Below are positions 7,133-14,556 of a stretch of 21,580 nucleotides of DNA, piece after piece. Below the pieces are notes generated by a model. The model saw only the letters and a program-made list of their open reading frames with translations, did not search any database and had not been told where the DNA came from. Numbering within the stretch: the stretch's first letter is position 1; the number at the start of each line of letters is the position of its first letter. Position numbers and translations under genes: made by a program. The DNA comes from an uncultured Clostridia bacterium (GTDB taxonomy: Bacteria; Bacillota; Clostridia; Oscillospirales; Oscillospiraceae): assembly GCA_938023775.1 (NCBI GenBank), contig CALJDB010000320.1, positions 1-21,580 on the forward strand, read 5' to 3'.

Positions 7133-9055
7133 TCAAAGACTCATAACGGCGTAGTAAGCGCTCTCGACCGCCTGCTCCACCGTGGCGGGACCGGTGCAGT
7201 CGCCGATGGGAAGAACGCGCAGGGCGCTGCCGAAGAAGCCGTCCGCGTCCGTGCTGCGGGCGCGCAGACCGGCGGCGTGGAGCACGGTCTCTGCCGGGAA
7301 GGACACCGCTCTGCCCTCCGCGTCGATGCCCTCGACGGCGGTGGCGGTGACGGCGGTGCAGCGCACGCCGGTGACGAGATGGAGCGTCGGCGTGGAACGC
7401 ATCTCAAAGAGCAGCTCGTTCCGGTGGGTCGGGGTGGCGTCCGGCGCGAGCTCCGGGCGCATCTCGATAATGGTCACGTCCTTGCCGAGGCGCGCGAGGT
7501 GCAGCGCGGTCTCGCAGCCGACCTGTCCGCCGCCGATGAGCACGGTCTTTCCCGTGACGCGCTCCTCACAGCCGTAAATTTCCGTGGCGTGGCAGGCGCG
7601 CTCCAGACCGGGGATGGGCGGCACGACCGGCACCGCGCCGAGCGCGGGGATGACGACGTCGTAGCCGCCGCCGGCGAGCGTCTCCGCCGTGGCGCGCGTG
7701 TTCAGGAGAACGCGCACGGCGCTCTTCTCCACCTGACGCACGAGGTAATCCTTGAAGTTATGCAGCGGGTATTTGAAGGGGACGAAGTCGGAGAACTTCA
7801 GCGCGCCGCCGAGAGCGCCGCTCTGCTCATAGAGCGTGACGGCATGTCCGCGCTCGCAGGCGGTGAGCGCCGCCTGCATGCCCGCCGGACCGCCGCCGAT
7901 GACGGCGATGCGCAGCGGCTTTTTCGCCTTTTCGCCGATCTCCGGCAGGACGTTTTCAAGCCCGACACGCGGGTTGACGGTGCAGTGGAACTGGCGGCCC
8001 ATCACAACGCTGTCGTGGCAGTGCATGCACTTGACGCAGGGGACGACGTCGTCCGGGCGGTTTTCATGCGCCTTGACCATCAGCTGCGGGTCCGCGATGA
8101 GCCCGCGCACGCAGTAGAGCACGTCGGCGCGCCCCTCGGCGAGAATGCCCTCCGCCTCTGCGAGGTCGGAGATGCCGCCGATGGCGGCGATGGGGACGTT
8201 CAGCCCCGCCTTTTTCGCGCGCTCGGCGAGCCAGACGTTCGGGATGCTCGGCAGAAAGCCGCAGGGGTGGGTCGTGGTCATCCAGCGCGGTCCGTGGATA
8301 CCGGCGGAGAACTGAACGAGGTCCGCCTTGCCCTCAATGAGCCGCGTGAAGGCGATCGCCTCCTCGATCTCGATGCCGCCCGGCTCATACTCCGTGCCGC
8401 TGATGCGCACCTCGATGAGCAGCCGGCGGCCGACGCGCGCACGGATGGCGTCGAGGATCTCGATCGCGAAGCGGCAGCGGTTTTCAAAGCTTCCGCCGTA
8501 TTCGTCCGTGCGGCGGTTATAAAGCGGGGAGAGGAACTGACCCACCTGAAGCCCATGACCGAAGTGGAGCAGCACCATGTCGAAGCCGCACTCGACCATC
8601 GCGGCGGCGGCGTCGGCATAGCCGCGCACCGTCTCCTGAATGTCCTCGCGGGTCATCTCCTTGCCGGGGACCGCCCAGAGCGTCGGCGCGCCCTCGCTGA
8701 CGACCATGTTGCGCGCCACGACGCCGGCGACGCCGAGCTCCATGGACGCCTTCGCGCCGTGGAGATGGATGCGGCGGGCGAGATAAGCCATGCGGTTGCG
8801 CGCCATGGGGTCGTAGATATCCCAGAACGCCTTGCGCTGGCTGGGGTCGACGGGGAAAATGCTCGCGCCCACGCAGGTGACGCAGGCGGCGCCCGCCTTG
8901 GCGCGGGACTCAAAGTGGGCGATCGCCTCCTCGGTCGGGGCGATGCCGCCGTCCTGACATGCCTGAAGTCCGGTAGGCGCGGCGAAAAGACGGTTGCGGA
9001 ACGTGACGCCGCCGATGCGGATGGGGGAGAGCAGATGCGGGAAGGGGGTCTCCAT
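7133..9055 (-). CDS. Second FMN/FAD/4Fe-4S enoate-reductase-type oxidoreductase
   Basis: A 640-residue paralogue-like relative of the enzyme at 39-1988, with the same order: FMN TIM barrel, cysteine cluster (Cys340, 343, 346, 358; CX2CX2CX11C), then FAD/NAD(P) domains with GGGPAG (about residue 388) and GGGQVGCETA. The two differ throughout, so this is not a recent duplication. The FadH-type catalytic Tyr position is Leu169 here (HFGHGLQVGQF), unlike the Trp of the first copy. It probably reduces, or oxidises in reverse, an unsaturated intermediate of the operon's pathway using NAD(P)H. The ATG is preceded by AAAGGAGAAG, and the gene lies 24 bases after the alcohol dehydrogenase. Confidence 0.93.
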   Translation of the reverse strand: METPFPHLLSPIRIGGVTFRNRLFAAPTGLQACQDGGIAPTEEAIAHFESRAKAGAACVTCVGASIFPVDPSQRKAFWDIYDPMARNRMAYLARRIHLHGAKASMELGVAGVVARNMVVSEGAPTLWAVPGKEMTREDIQETVRGYADAAAAMVECGFDMVLLHFGHGLQVGQFLSPLYNRRTDEYGGSFENRCRFAIEILDAIRARVGRRLLIEVRISGTEYEPGGIEIEEAIAFTRLIEGKADLVQFSAGIHGPRWMTTTHPCGFLPSIPNVWLAERAKKAGLNVPIAAIGGISDLAEAEGILAEGRADVLYCVRGLIADPQLMVKAHENRPDDVVPCVKCMHCHDSVVMGRQFHCTVNPRVGLENVLPEIGEKAKKPLRIAVIGGGPAGMQAALTACERGHAVTLYEQSGALGGALKFSDFVPFKYPLHNFKDYLVRQVEKSAVRVLLNTRATAETLAGGGYDVVIPALGAVPVVPPIPGLERACHATEIYGCEERVTGKTVLIGGGQVGCETALHLARLGKDVTIIEMRPELAPDATPTHRNELLFEMRSTPTLHLVTGVRCTAVTATAVEGIDAEGRAVSFPAETVLHAAGLRARSTDADGFFGSALRVLPIGDCTGPATVEQAVESAYYAVMSL

Positions 9056-9079
9056 AAGCGGTCTTCTCCTTTCACTTTT

Positions 9080-10132
9080 TCAGCCCAGAGAGGGGTCGAT
9101 CAGAATTTTCAGATGGTTCCGGCGGTCCGGACGGTCCAGACCGAGCTCCACGCAGCGCGAGAGCGGCACCGTGTCCGTCACGAGGTCGCGGAAGCGGAGC
9201 TTGCCGGAGGCAAGCATGCGCAGATACGCCTCCACCTCCTCCGCCGTGTAGACGAACGAGGGCGTGAGGTCGATCTCGCGCGGGATGATGCGGTTCGGTG
9301 CAATGCCCATCGGCTGACCGTTCGTGCCGACGAGCATGACCTGTCCGCCGGGCTTGACGCAGTAATAAGCGCAGTTTTCGAGCGACGCCGGGCTCCCGGC
9401 GCACTCGAACACGACGTCCGCGCCGACGTCGCGCCCCAGAATCTCCAGCACGCGCGACTTCAGGTCCTCCGTGGCGCTGAGGTCGATGACCTCGTCCGCG
9501 CCGAAGGAGCGGACGAGCTCCGCCTTGGCGGGACCCGTGACGAGCGCGATGATGCGCCCCGCGCCCGCGGCGCGCAGCAGGCGCATGGCGGAAAGCCCGA
9601 TGGGACCCGCACCGCTGACGACGACATCGTCGCCGAGGCGGAAGCGCGAGCGGCGGATGGCGTGGAACGCCACGCATACCACGTCGAAGAGCACCGCCTC
9701 CTTCGGGTCCGTGCCCTCCGCGACGGGGATGAGCATCGTGTGCGCCGCGTCGTGGATGAGCATATACTCCGCGTAGCCGCCGTCATAGGTGCGGATGCCC
9801 GCGGTGCGCATAAAGCCGTGGGTGCAGATGTTCGTCTGCCCGTGGCGGCAGGGCGTGCAGTCCTCCGCGCAGTGGGCGGGAGGTCCGCAGAGAATGCGCT
9901 CGCCGACAGTGAAGCCCTCCACACCCTCGCCGAGCGCGGCAACGGTGCCGACGTTTTCATGGCCGAAGACCATTCCCGGCGGGATCATCCCGGCGCGGCG
10001 GAAGGACTCCACGTCCGTGCCGCAGATTCCGCAGTATTCGATCTTGACCAGCATCTGGCCCGGACCCGGCACGGGGACGGGGCGCTCCTCGATGCGCATG
10101 TCCATGGGACCGTAGTAAACTGCAACCTTCAT
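9080..10132 (-). CDS. Zinc-dependent medium-chain alcohol / polyol dehydrogenase
   Basis: A 350-residue medium-chain dehydrogenase, full length for the threonine / sorbitol dehydrogenase group. Catalytic zinc residues are Cys37 (GICGTD) and His58-Glu59 (FGHEN). The structural zinc site is Cys88, 92, 95 and 103, with CX3C rather than the usual CX2C at the first pair. The Rossmann motif SGAGPIG precedes the nucleotide-binding region. It would interconvert a secondary alcohol or polyol and a ketone with NAD(P)+ in the cytoplasm. It lies 27 bases after the activase gene, with AGGAAGGAG as ribosome binding site. Co-transcription suggests it acts on a substrate or product of the glycyl-radical-type enzyme or the flavin reductase. 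Confidence 0.92.
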   Translation of the reverse strand: MKVAVYYGPMDMRIEERPVPVPGPGQMLVKIEYCGICGTDVESFRRAGMIPPGMVFGHENVGTVAALGEGVEGFTVGERILCGPPAHCAEDCTPCRHGQTNICTHGFMRTAGIRTYDGGYAEYMLIHDAAHTMLIPVAEGTDPKEAVLFDVVCVAFHAIRRSRFRLGDDVVVSGAGPIGLSAMRLLRAAGAGRIIALVTGPAKAELVRSFGADEVIDLSATEDLKSRVLEILGRDVGADVVFECAGSPASLENCAYYCVKPGGQVMLVGTNGQPMGIAPNRIIPREIDLTPSFVYTAEEVEAYLRMLASGKLRFRDLVTDTVPLSRCVELGLDRPDRRNHLKILIDPSLG

Positions 10133-10159
10133 CTTGTTTTATAAACTCCTTCCTCTTGC

Positions 10160-11065
10160 TCAGCCGCCGTTCTGGACCTTCAGGCCGCGGGAACGGAACA
10201 GCTCCATGATCTGCTCGATCCGCTCCGGGGGAACGCTCTGCGCCTTCAGGGTATAGGGCTTGCCGAGCTGGGTGTATTTGATCTTTCCGTATTCATGCTC
10301 CGGCAGGATGTCCACGCGCTCGACGCTTTTGAGCGAGGCGAGCAGATCCGCCTCCGCCGCGAGGGTCTCGTCGGAATCGTTGTAGCCGGGGATAATGGGC
10401 ACGCGGATAATCATCGGCTTGCGCAGCTCGCTCATCGCGCGCAGATTGCGCAATATGACATCGTTGCTGCACCCGGTGTTTTTCCGGTGGTTCTCCGGGT
10501 CGATGTCCTTCAGGTCAAAAAGCAGCATATCCGCCGCCTTCAGCACCTCCACCGCCGCGTCTGTGCGTGTGTAGCCGCAGGTATCGACGTTCACGGAGAT
10601 GCCTGCGCCGTGGCAGAGCCCGATGAGCTCCATCATAAACGCCGGGAAGCTTGAGCTCTCGCCGCCGCCGATGGTCGCGCCGCCGCCGCTGCTGCGGTAA
10701 AACGCCTCGTCCGCGCGGATGATCTCGAAGACCTCCTCCGCCGTCATCCACTTGGCGAAGGGCTCCATCGCGTCGAAATAGCAGACCTCGGCGCACTGCA
10801 TGCAGCCGTCGCAGCGGCTGCGGTCGATGACCGCCTTGCCCTCCGCCATCGTGACCGCGCCCTGCGGACAGACCGGCACGCATTTGCCGCAGCCGGTGCA
10901 GTGCTCGGCGGTGTATTTCAGCTCCTGCCGGTAAGACTGCCCCTCCGGGTTGCAGCACCAGATGCACTTCAGCGGGCAGCCCTTCAGAAACACGGTCGTG
11001 CGGATGCCGTAGCCGTCCACGAACGAGCCGTGGATGATGTGGAAAACCAGCGCCTTTTCGCTCAT
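10160..11065 (-). CDS. Glycyl-radical enzyme activating protein (radical SAM, two extra 4Fe-4S)
   Basis: A 301-residue radical SAM activase. The SAM cluster motif is CPLKCIWC (Cys30, 34, 37). Two ferredoxin-like cluster motifs, CTGCGKCVPVC (Cys56-66) and CDGCMQCAEVC (Cys85-95), place it with the CutD/BssD/HpdA/glycerol dehydratase activases rather than the shorter PflA. The SAM-binding GGE is kept (134-136), but its surroundings read IGGGESSS instead of the common SGGEP. It would cleave SAM and abstract hydrogen from its partner's glycine. The ATG at 11065 is chosen because AGGAGG (complement of 11073-11080) lies directly upstream; an in-frame codon at 11092 would overlap the preceding gene. 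Its neighbour lacks the expected glycine, which makes its target an open question. Confidence 0.93.
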   Translation of the reverse strand: MSEKALVFHIIHGSFVDGYGIRTTVFLKGCPLKCIWCCNPEGQSYRQELKYTAEHCTGCGKCVPVCPQGAVTMAEGKAVIDRSRCDGCMQCAEVCYFDAMEPFAKWMTAEEVFEIIRADEAFYRSSGGGATIGGGESSSFPAFMMELIGLCHGAGISVNVDTCGYTRTDAAVEVLKAADMLLFDLKDIDPENHRKNTGCSNDVILRNLRAMSELRKPMIIRVPIIPGYNDSDETLAAEADLLASLKSVERVDILPEHEYGKIKYTQLGKPYTLKAQSVPPERIEQIMELFRSRGLKVQNGG

Positions 11066-11079
11066 TTCAGGCTTCCTCC

Positions 11080-13443
11080 TCAGCTCTCGCACTCGCTGCG
11101 CTCGATGATGTTGTTCTGGAGCTCCGGGCTGAGCTCCGTGAAGTAAGCGCTGTAAGTCGCCACGCGGACGAGCAGGTCCTTATACTTCTCCGGGAAGCGC
11201 TGCGCCTCGCGCAGCGTGGCGTTGCTCGTGAAGTTGAACTGGACGAGGTTGCCGCCGTACTCAAAGAAGGTGCGCAGCATGCGGGCGAAGGAGCGGACGC
11301 CGGCTGCATTTTTCACGAGCTCCGGGCTGACGCGGACGTTCAGGATGCTGCCGTTTGCGAGCAGGACCTGATCGAGCTTCGCCACGGAGCGGAAGGTGCT
11401 CGTGACGCCGGAGACGTTCCTGCCCTGATGGGGCGAAATTCCGCCCTCCGCGAGCGGCTCTCCGGCGCGGCGTCCGTCCGGCGTTGCGCCGAGAACGGCG
11501 CCGTAGGGGATGTTCGCCGTCATCGTGATCGCCGAGCAGGAGTTGCGCGCGTTTTTGTAAATCTTGAACTGCTTGATGAAATGGCACATGTCCGTCAGGA
11601 TGCCGCGGAGCAGCAGGTCCACATAGTCGTCGTCGTTGCCGAACTTCGGCGCTTTCGTGACGAAGTGGAGCACGTCCTCATAGCCCTCATAATTTGCGTC
11701 GAGCGCATCGCAAAGGCGCTGCATCGTGATCTTCTTGTCGTCGAACACGACCTTTTTGATCGCCGCGAGGCTGTCGCCGATGTTGGCGAGGCAGCCGAGA
11801 CCGGTCGTGTGGCTGAGCTGGGGATAGGTGCCGCCCTGATAAATGTCGATGCCGCGGTCGAAGCAGACGGGATAGAGCGAGGAGAGCAGCGGGCAAGCCG
11901 AGTGGGTGCCGAACATCTCCATATCCGCGTTTTTGAAGGCAAAGGTGGCGCGCATCATATAGCGGAACTGGCGCATAAACGCCTCGCGCACCTGCTCGAA
12001 GCTCGTGAACGAGCGGGGGTCTCCGGTCGGCAGACCGAGGCGCTCGCCGGTCTTGCGGAACACGCCGTCGTTGAGCGCGAGCTCCAGAATGAAGCCGCAG
12101 TTGACGACGTTGCCGTTCGGGTCGTGGGCGCGGTAGGGGATGGAGGGGTTGTGGCAGCCGACGGAAACATAGTCGCGCGCGTCCTCGAGCGGGGTGCCCA
12201 TCTGGAGCAGGGACTCGATCGTCGTGTCGTCGGAGACGAACTTCAGCTTGCCGTGGAGGTCGCGCGCGACCTCGCAGGCGCGGATGACGAACTCCTCCGG
12301 GTTATAGCGGCTGATGCGCACGACGACGTCCTCCGCCGTGAGCCCGACGTCCGCCTCCGCGTCGAGGAAGAGATAAGTCAGCGCGTTGACCGCATCGCGG
12401 CCGTCCGGCGTGATGCCGCCGATGGTGAGACCCTGCATGACCGGGTAGCCGGAGAACGCCACGCTGAGGAAGTTCTCCTGCAAATTGATGGCGGCGTTGA
12501 GCTTGATGAGCAGCAGCGACGCCAGCTCCAGCGCCTCCTCGCGCGTGATCGCGCCGGAGGCGAGGTCGGCTTCGTAATAGGGCAGCAGATACTGGTCCAC
12601 GCGGCCGAGACTCATGCCTGCGCCCCAGCACTCGATCATCAGCGGCACGAACACGAGCCAGATGCTCTGCACCGCCTCGCGGAACGAGCGCGCCGGCTGC
12701 TCCGGAACGCGGCGGCAGATCTCCGCCATCCGTTCCAGCTCCGCGCGGCGGACCGGGTCCGTCTCCGCCTGCGCCTGCGCCGCGGCGAGGTCGGCATAGC
12801 GGTTCGCGTGGCGCACGACCGCCTCCTGCGCGATGATGACGCTCTCATAAAAGTGGCTGCGGTCCAGATCCTCCGGCGTGAAGGGGTCGAGCTCCGCAAG
12901 ACGGCGGCGCGCCTCGTCGATGGACGCGCGCAGACCGTAGCGCAGCACGGACTCATAGTCCGCGACGGAGTGCGCCTGATGGTGCCCGTTGCGGCAGAAG
13001 CCGCCGGTCTGGAGAATGTTCTCCAGCTTCGCCGCCCAGGGCGGCACCGCGCCGATCCAGTAATCGGAGAGGGTCTTGCCGTGCCAATAGGGAAGTATCT
13101 CGCGGATCTTGTCCTTCTCCTCCTCGCTGAGCGGCTGATATTTGTCCCACTCGCGGTCCTGCACGGTGTCCAGCTCCTCGGCGATCCAGTCGCTGCGCAT
13201 TTCGATGAGCAGCGCGCCGCCGCGCTCCTTGCTCGTCTGCCAGCCGGCGAGCAGCTCGCCTTCCTCGATGCGGACGGTCATATTGTCCAAGATCTCCGCA
13301 AGCGCCCGCGCGCGGCGCAGGATGACCGGGAGATTCTCCGTTTTCTGATAAGACTTCGTCATGTAATAAGCCCGCTCCACACAGATAGCCGGCGTTACCA
13401 GCATCCGTTCGCGCAGGCGGCTGACCCGTTCGGTAGGCGCCAT
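11080..13443 (-). CDS. Glycyl-radical-enzyme homologue (PFL/diol-dehydratase superfamily) lacking the radical glycine
   Basis: A 787-residue protein, normal length for the family, with an N-terminal PFL domain and a C-terminal glycine-radical domain. Family signatures are TPAICVERA, IEEGELLAGW, LGRVDQYLLPYY, PKFGNDDDYVD, PDGRRAGEPLAEGGISP and SVAKLD. The candidate thiyl-radical cysteine is Cys430 in VGCHNPS. Choline lyase and diol dehydratases have GCVEP there, so the general-base Glu at +2 is Asn432. The C-terminal motif reads RVATYSAYF where the family has RVAGYSAFF. Thr763 (codon ACT, 11155-11157) therefore replaces the radical-bearing glycine, 25 residues from the end as in CutC. The frame is intact on both sides. 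It is first in a five-gene operon with its own consensus promoter. Family membership is certain; catalysis, mechanism and substrate are unknown. Confidence 0.93.
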   Translation of the reverse strand: MAPTERVSRLRERMLVTPAICVERAYYMTKSYQKTENLPVILRRARALAEILDNMTVRIEEGELLAGWQTSKERGGALLIEMRSDWIAEELDTVQDREWDKYQPLSEEEKDKIREILPYWHGKTLSDYWIGAVPPWAAKLENILQTGGFCRNGHHQAHSVADYESVLRYGLRASIDEARRRLAELDPFTPEDLDRSHFYESVIIAQEAVVRHANRYADLAAAQAQAETDPVRRAELERMAEICRRVPEQPARSFREAVQSIWLVFVPLMIECWGAGMSLGRVDQYLLPYYEADLASGAITREEALELASLLLIKLNAAINLQENFLSVAFSGYPVMQGLTIGGITPDGRDAVNALTYLFLDAEADVGLTAEDVVVRISRYNPEEFVIRACEVARDLHGKLKFVSDDTTIESLLQMGTPLEDARDYVSVGCHNPSIPYRAHDPNGNVVNCGFILELALNDGVFRKTGERLGLPTGDPRSFTSFEQVREAFMRQFRYMMRATFAFKNADMEMFGTHSACPLLSSLYPVCFDRGIDIYQGGTYPQLSHTTGLGCLANIGDSLAAIKKVVFDDKKITMQRLCDALDANYEGYEDVLHFVTKAPKFGNDDDYVDLLLRGILTDMCHFIKQFKIYKNARNSCSAITMTANIPYGAVLGATPDGRRAGEPLAEGGISPHQGRNVSGVTSTFRSVAKLDQVLLANGSILNVRVSPELVKNAAGVRSFARMLRTFFEYGGNLVQFNFTSNATLREAQRFPEKYKDLLVRVATYSAYFTELSPELQNNIIERSECES

Positions 13444-13499
13444 AGTGTTCTCTTCCTTTCCCTCCGCCGCACCGGGCAGAGACTTGGTTTTATGCGAAC

Positions 13500-13529
13500 A
13501 TTATAAAATTTCCTACCGCCTCATGTCAA
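13500..13529 (-). promoter_or_regulatory. Consensus promoter of the five-gene operon
   Basis: On the minus strand TTGACA (complement of 13524-13529) and TATAAT (complement of 13500-13505) are both perfect consensus hexamers, with an 18-base spacer. The predicted leader is about 50 bases and includes GGAAAGGAAG before the ATG at 13443. Confidence 0.8.
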
Positions 13530-13699
13530 AAAGTGTGCGTTTTTCGCGCCGCGACGGGGTTTTTGGTTTTTTTCAGCGCAATCCGGGGCGGCGGAGGCGA
13601 AAAAATGAACTTCCCGCCCCTGCCCTTCGGCGGCAAAGCCGCCCCATCGCGCCGCGCGGAAAACCACTTTTCGCAAAATCGCCGGAAGATGCGCAGAAA

Positions 13700-13729
13700 T
13701 TGACACTTTCGCGCGCGTTCCTTTAGAAT
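13700..13729 (+). promoter_or_regulatory. Promoter of the aldolase gene
   Basis: TTGACA (13700-13705) and TAGAAT (13724-13729) with an 18-base spacer. The predicted transcript start near 13736 gives a leader of about 47 bases that ends in GGAAAGGA (13765-13772) before the ATG at 13783. Confidence 0.75.
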
Positions 13730-13782
13730 AGACCCGTCAATATGGGGAGCCGGCGGCAGCCGGCGGAAAGGAACAAAACACT

Positions 13783-14556
13783 ATGATCAAAAATCACGTT
13801 CGGGAAAAGCTGGACCGCGGCGAAAAGGTCGTCGGCACCTTCTTCCACACGGGCAGCGGTCTTGCCATGGACGCCATCGGGCTGTCCGGCATGGACTATG
13901 TCATCATCGACGGGGAGCATTCTCCCATCGCCATCGAGACCGCGGGCGACATGATCCGTGCGGCGGAGGCGCACGACCTCACCGCCTTTGTGCGCGTGAA
14001 GGAGATCTCCCGCTCCTCCATTCTGAAGCCGCTGGACCTCGGCGCAAAGGGGCTCATCGTGCCGCAGGTCGGCGGACTCGCGGACGCCAAGCAGCTTGTG
14101 GAGTGGGCGAAATACCCCTCCGTCGGCAACCGCGGCATGGCGATGGGCCGCGGCTCGGACTTCGGTCTCGGCGCGCTGCCCATCCGCGAGCACTGGGCGT
14201 ATCATAACCGCGAGACGCTGCTCATCCCCATGTGTGAAACGCGCGGCTGCCTCGACGAGATCGAGGCGGTAACGGCGCTGGAGGGCGTGGACGGCATTTT
14301 TGTCGGTCCCTGCGACCTCTCCATCGCACTGGACCGCCCCGGCGAGTTCGGCGCGCCGGAGGTGCTCGCCGCCTTCGCCCGCATTTCCGCCGCCTGCCGC
14401 GCCGCGGGCAAGTTCTGCCTCGCTTACTCCCCCTCGCTGGAGATGACCCAGCGCTTCCTCGACCTCGGCTATCAGGGCGTCGCCACCGCGCTGGATATCA
14501 ATCTGCTCCTCTCGGCTTACTTAAAGCTGACGAAAGAGACAAAAACCCTGTTCTAA
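13783..14556 (+). CDS. HpcH/HpaI-family class II (metal-dependent) 2-keto-acid aldolase
   Basis: A 257-residue cytoplasmic aldolase of the HpcH/GarL/RhmA family, full length. Recognisable residues are His46 in IIDGEH, the pyruvate-binding Arg71 in FVRVKE, and the metal ligands Glu152 (MCETRG) and Asp178 (GPCDLS). The family reversibly cleaves 4-hydroxy-2-oxo acids (2-keto-3-deoxy sugar acids or meta-cleavage products) to pyruvate and an aldehyde. It is divergent from the glycyl-radical-type operon, with its own consensus promoter, and could act in the same pathway by releasing pyruvate. The exact substrate is unknown, so no gene symbol is given. Confidence 0.9.
   Translation: MIKNHVREKLDRGEKVVGTFFHTGSGLAMDAIGLSGMDYVIIDGEHSPIAIETAGDMIRAAEAHDLTAFVRVKEISRSSILKPLDLGAKGLIVPQVGGLADAKQLVEWAKYPSVGNRGMAMGRGSDFGLGALPIREHWAYHNRETLLIPMCETRGCLDEIEAVTALEGVDGIFVGPCDLSIALDRPGEFGAPEVLAAFARISAACRAAGKFCLAYSPSLEMTQRFLDLGYQGVATALDINLLLSAYLKLTKETKTLF

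Larger units (their letters stand above)
13444..13782. other. 339-base divergent intergenic region with back-to-back promoters
   Basis: This gap separates the leftward glycyl-radical-type operon from the rightward aldolase gene. It holds one consensus promoter for each direction. Between them (about 13530-13699) is a GC-rich stretch with a small hairpin (GGCGGC AAA GCCGCC, 13631-13645). A 93-codon rightward open frame crosses part of it but has low-complexity basic composition and no ribosome binding site, so no gene is called. A short inverted repeat (GCCGGC GGCA GCCGGC) lies in the aldolase leader just before its ribosome binding site. Confidence 0.7.

Noticed and set aside
6950-10144. A 1064-codon plus-strand open frame, and similar long frames at 6-2201, 11428-13506 and 17262-19316
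   Set aside because: These lie antisense to well recognised enzymes with ribosome binding sites. Long antisense frames are expected in GC-rich coding DNA, and their translations are Arg/Ala/Asp/His-rich without family signatures.
11080-13443. Pseudogene interpretation of the glycyl-radical-enzyme homologue
   Set aside because: There is no frameshift or internal stop over 787 codons, family motifs are conserved throughout, and the promoter and ribosome binding site are strong. Recent functional loss cannot be excluded, but the two-base change and altered Cys loop favour divergence.
13445-13726. A 93-codon plus-strand frame in the divergent promoter region
   Set aside because: It runs across both promoters, lacks a ribosome binding site and has low-complexity basic sequence.
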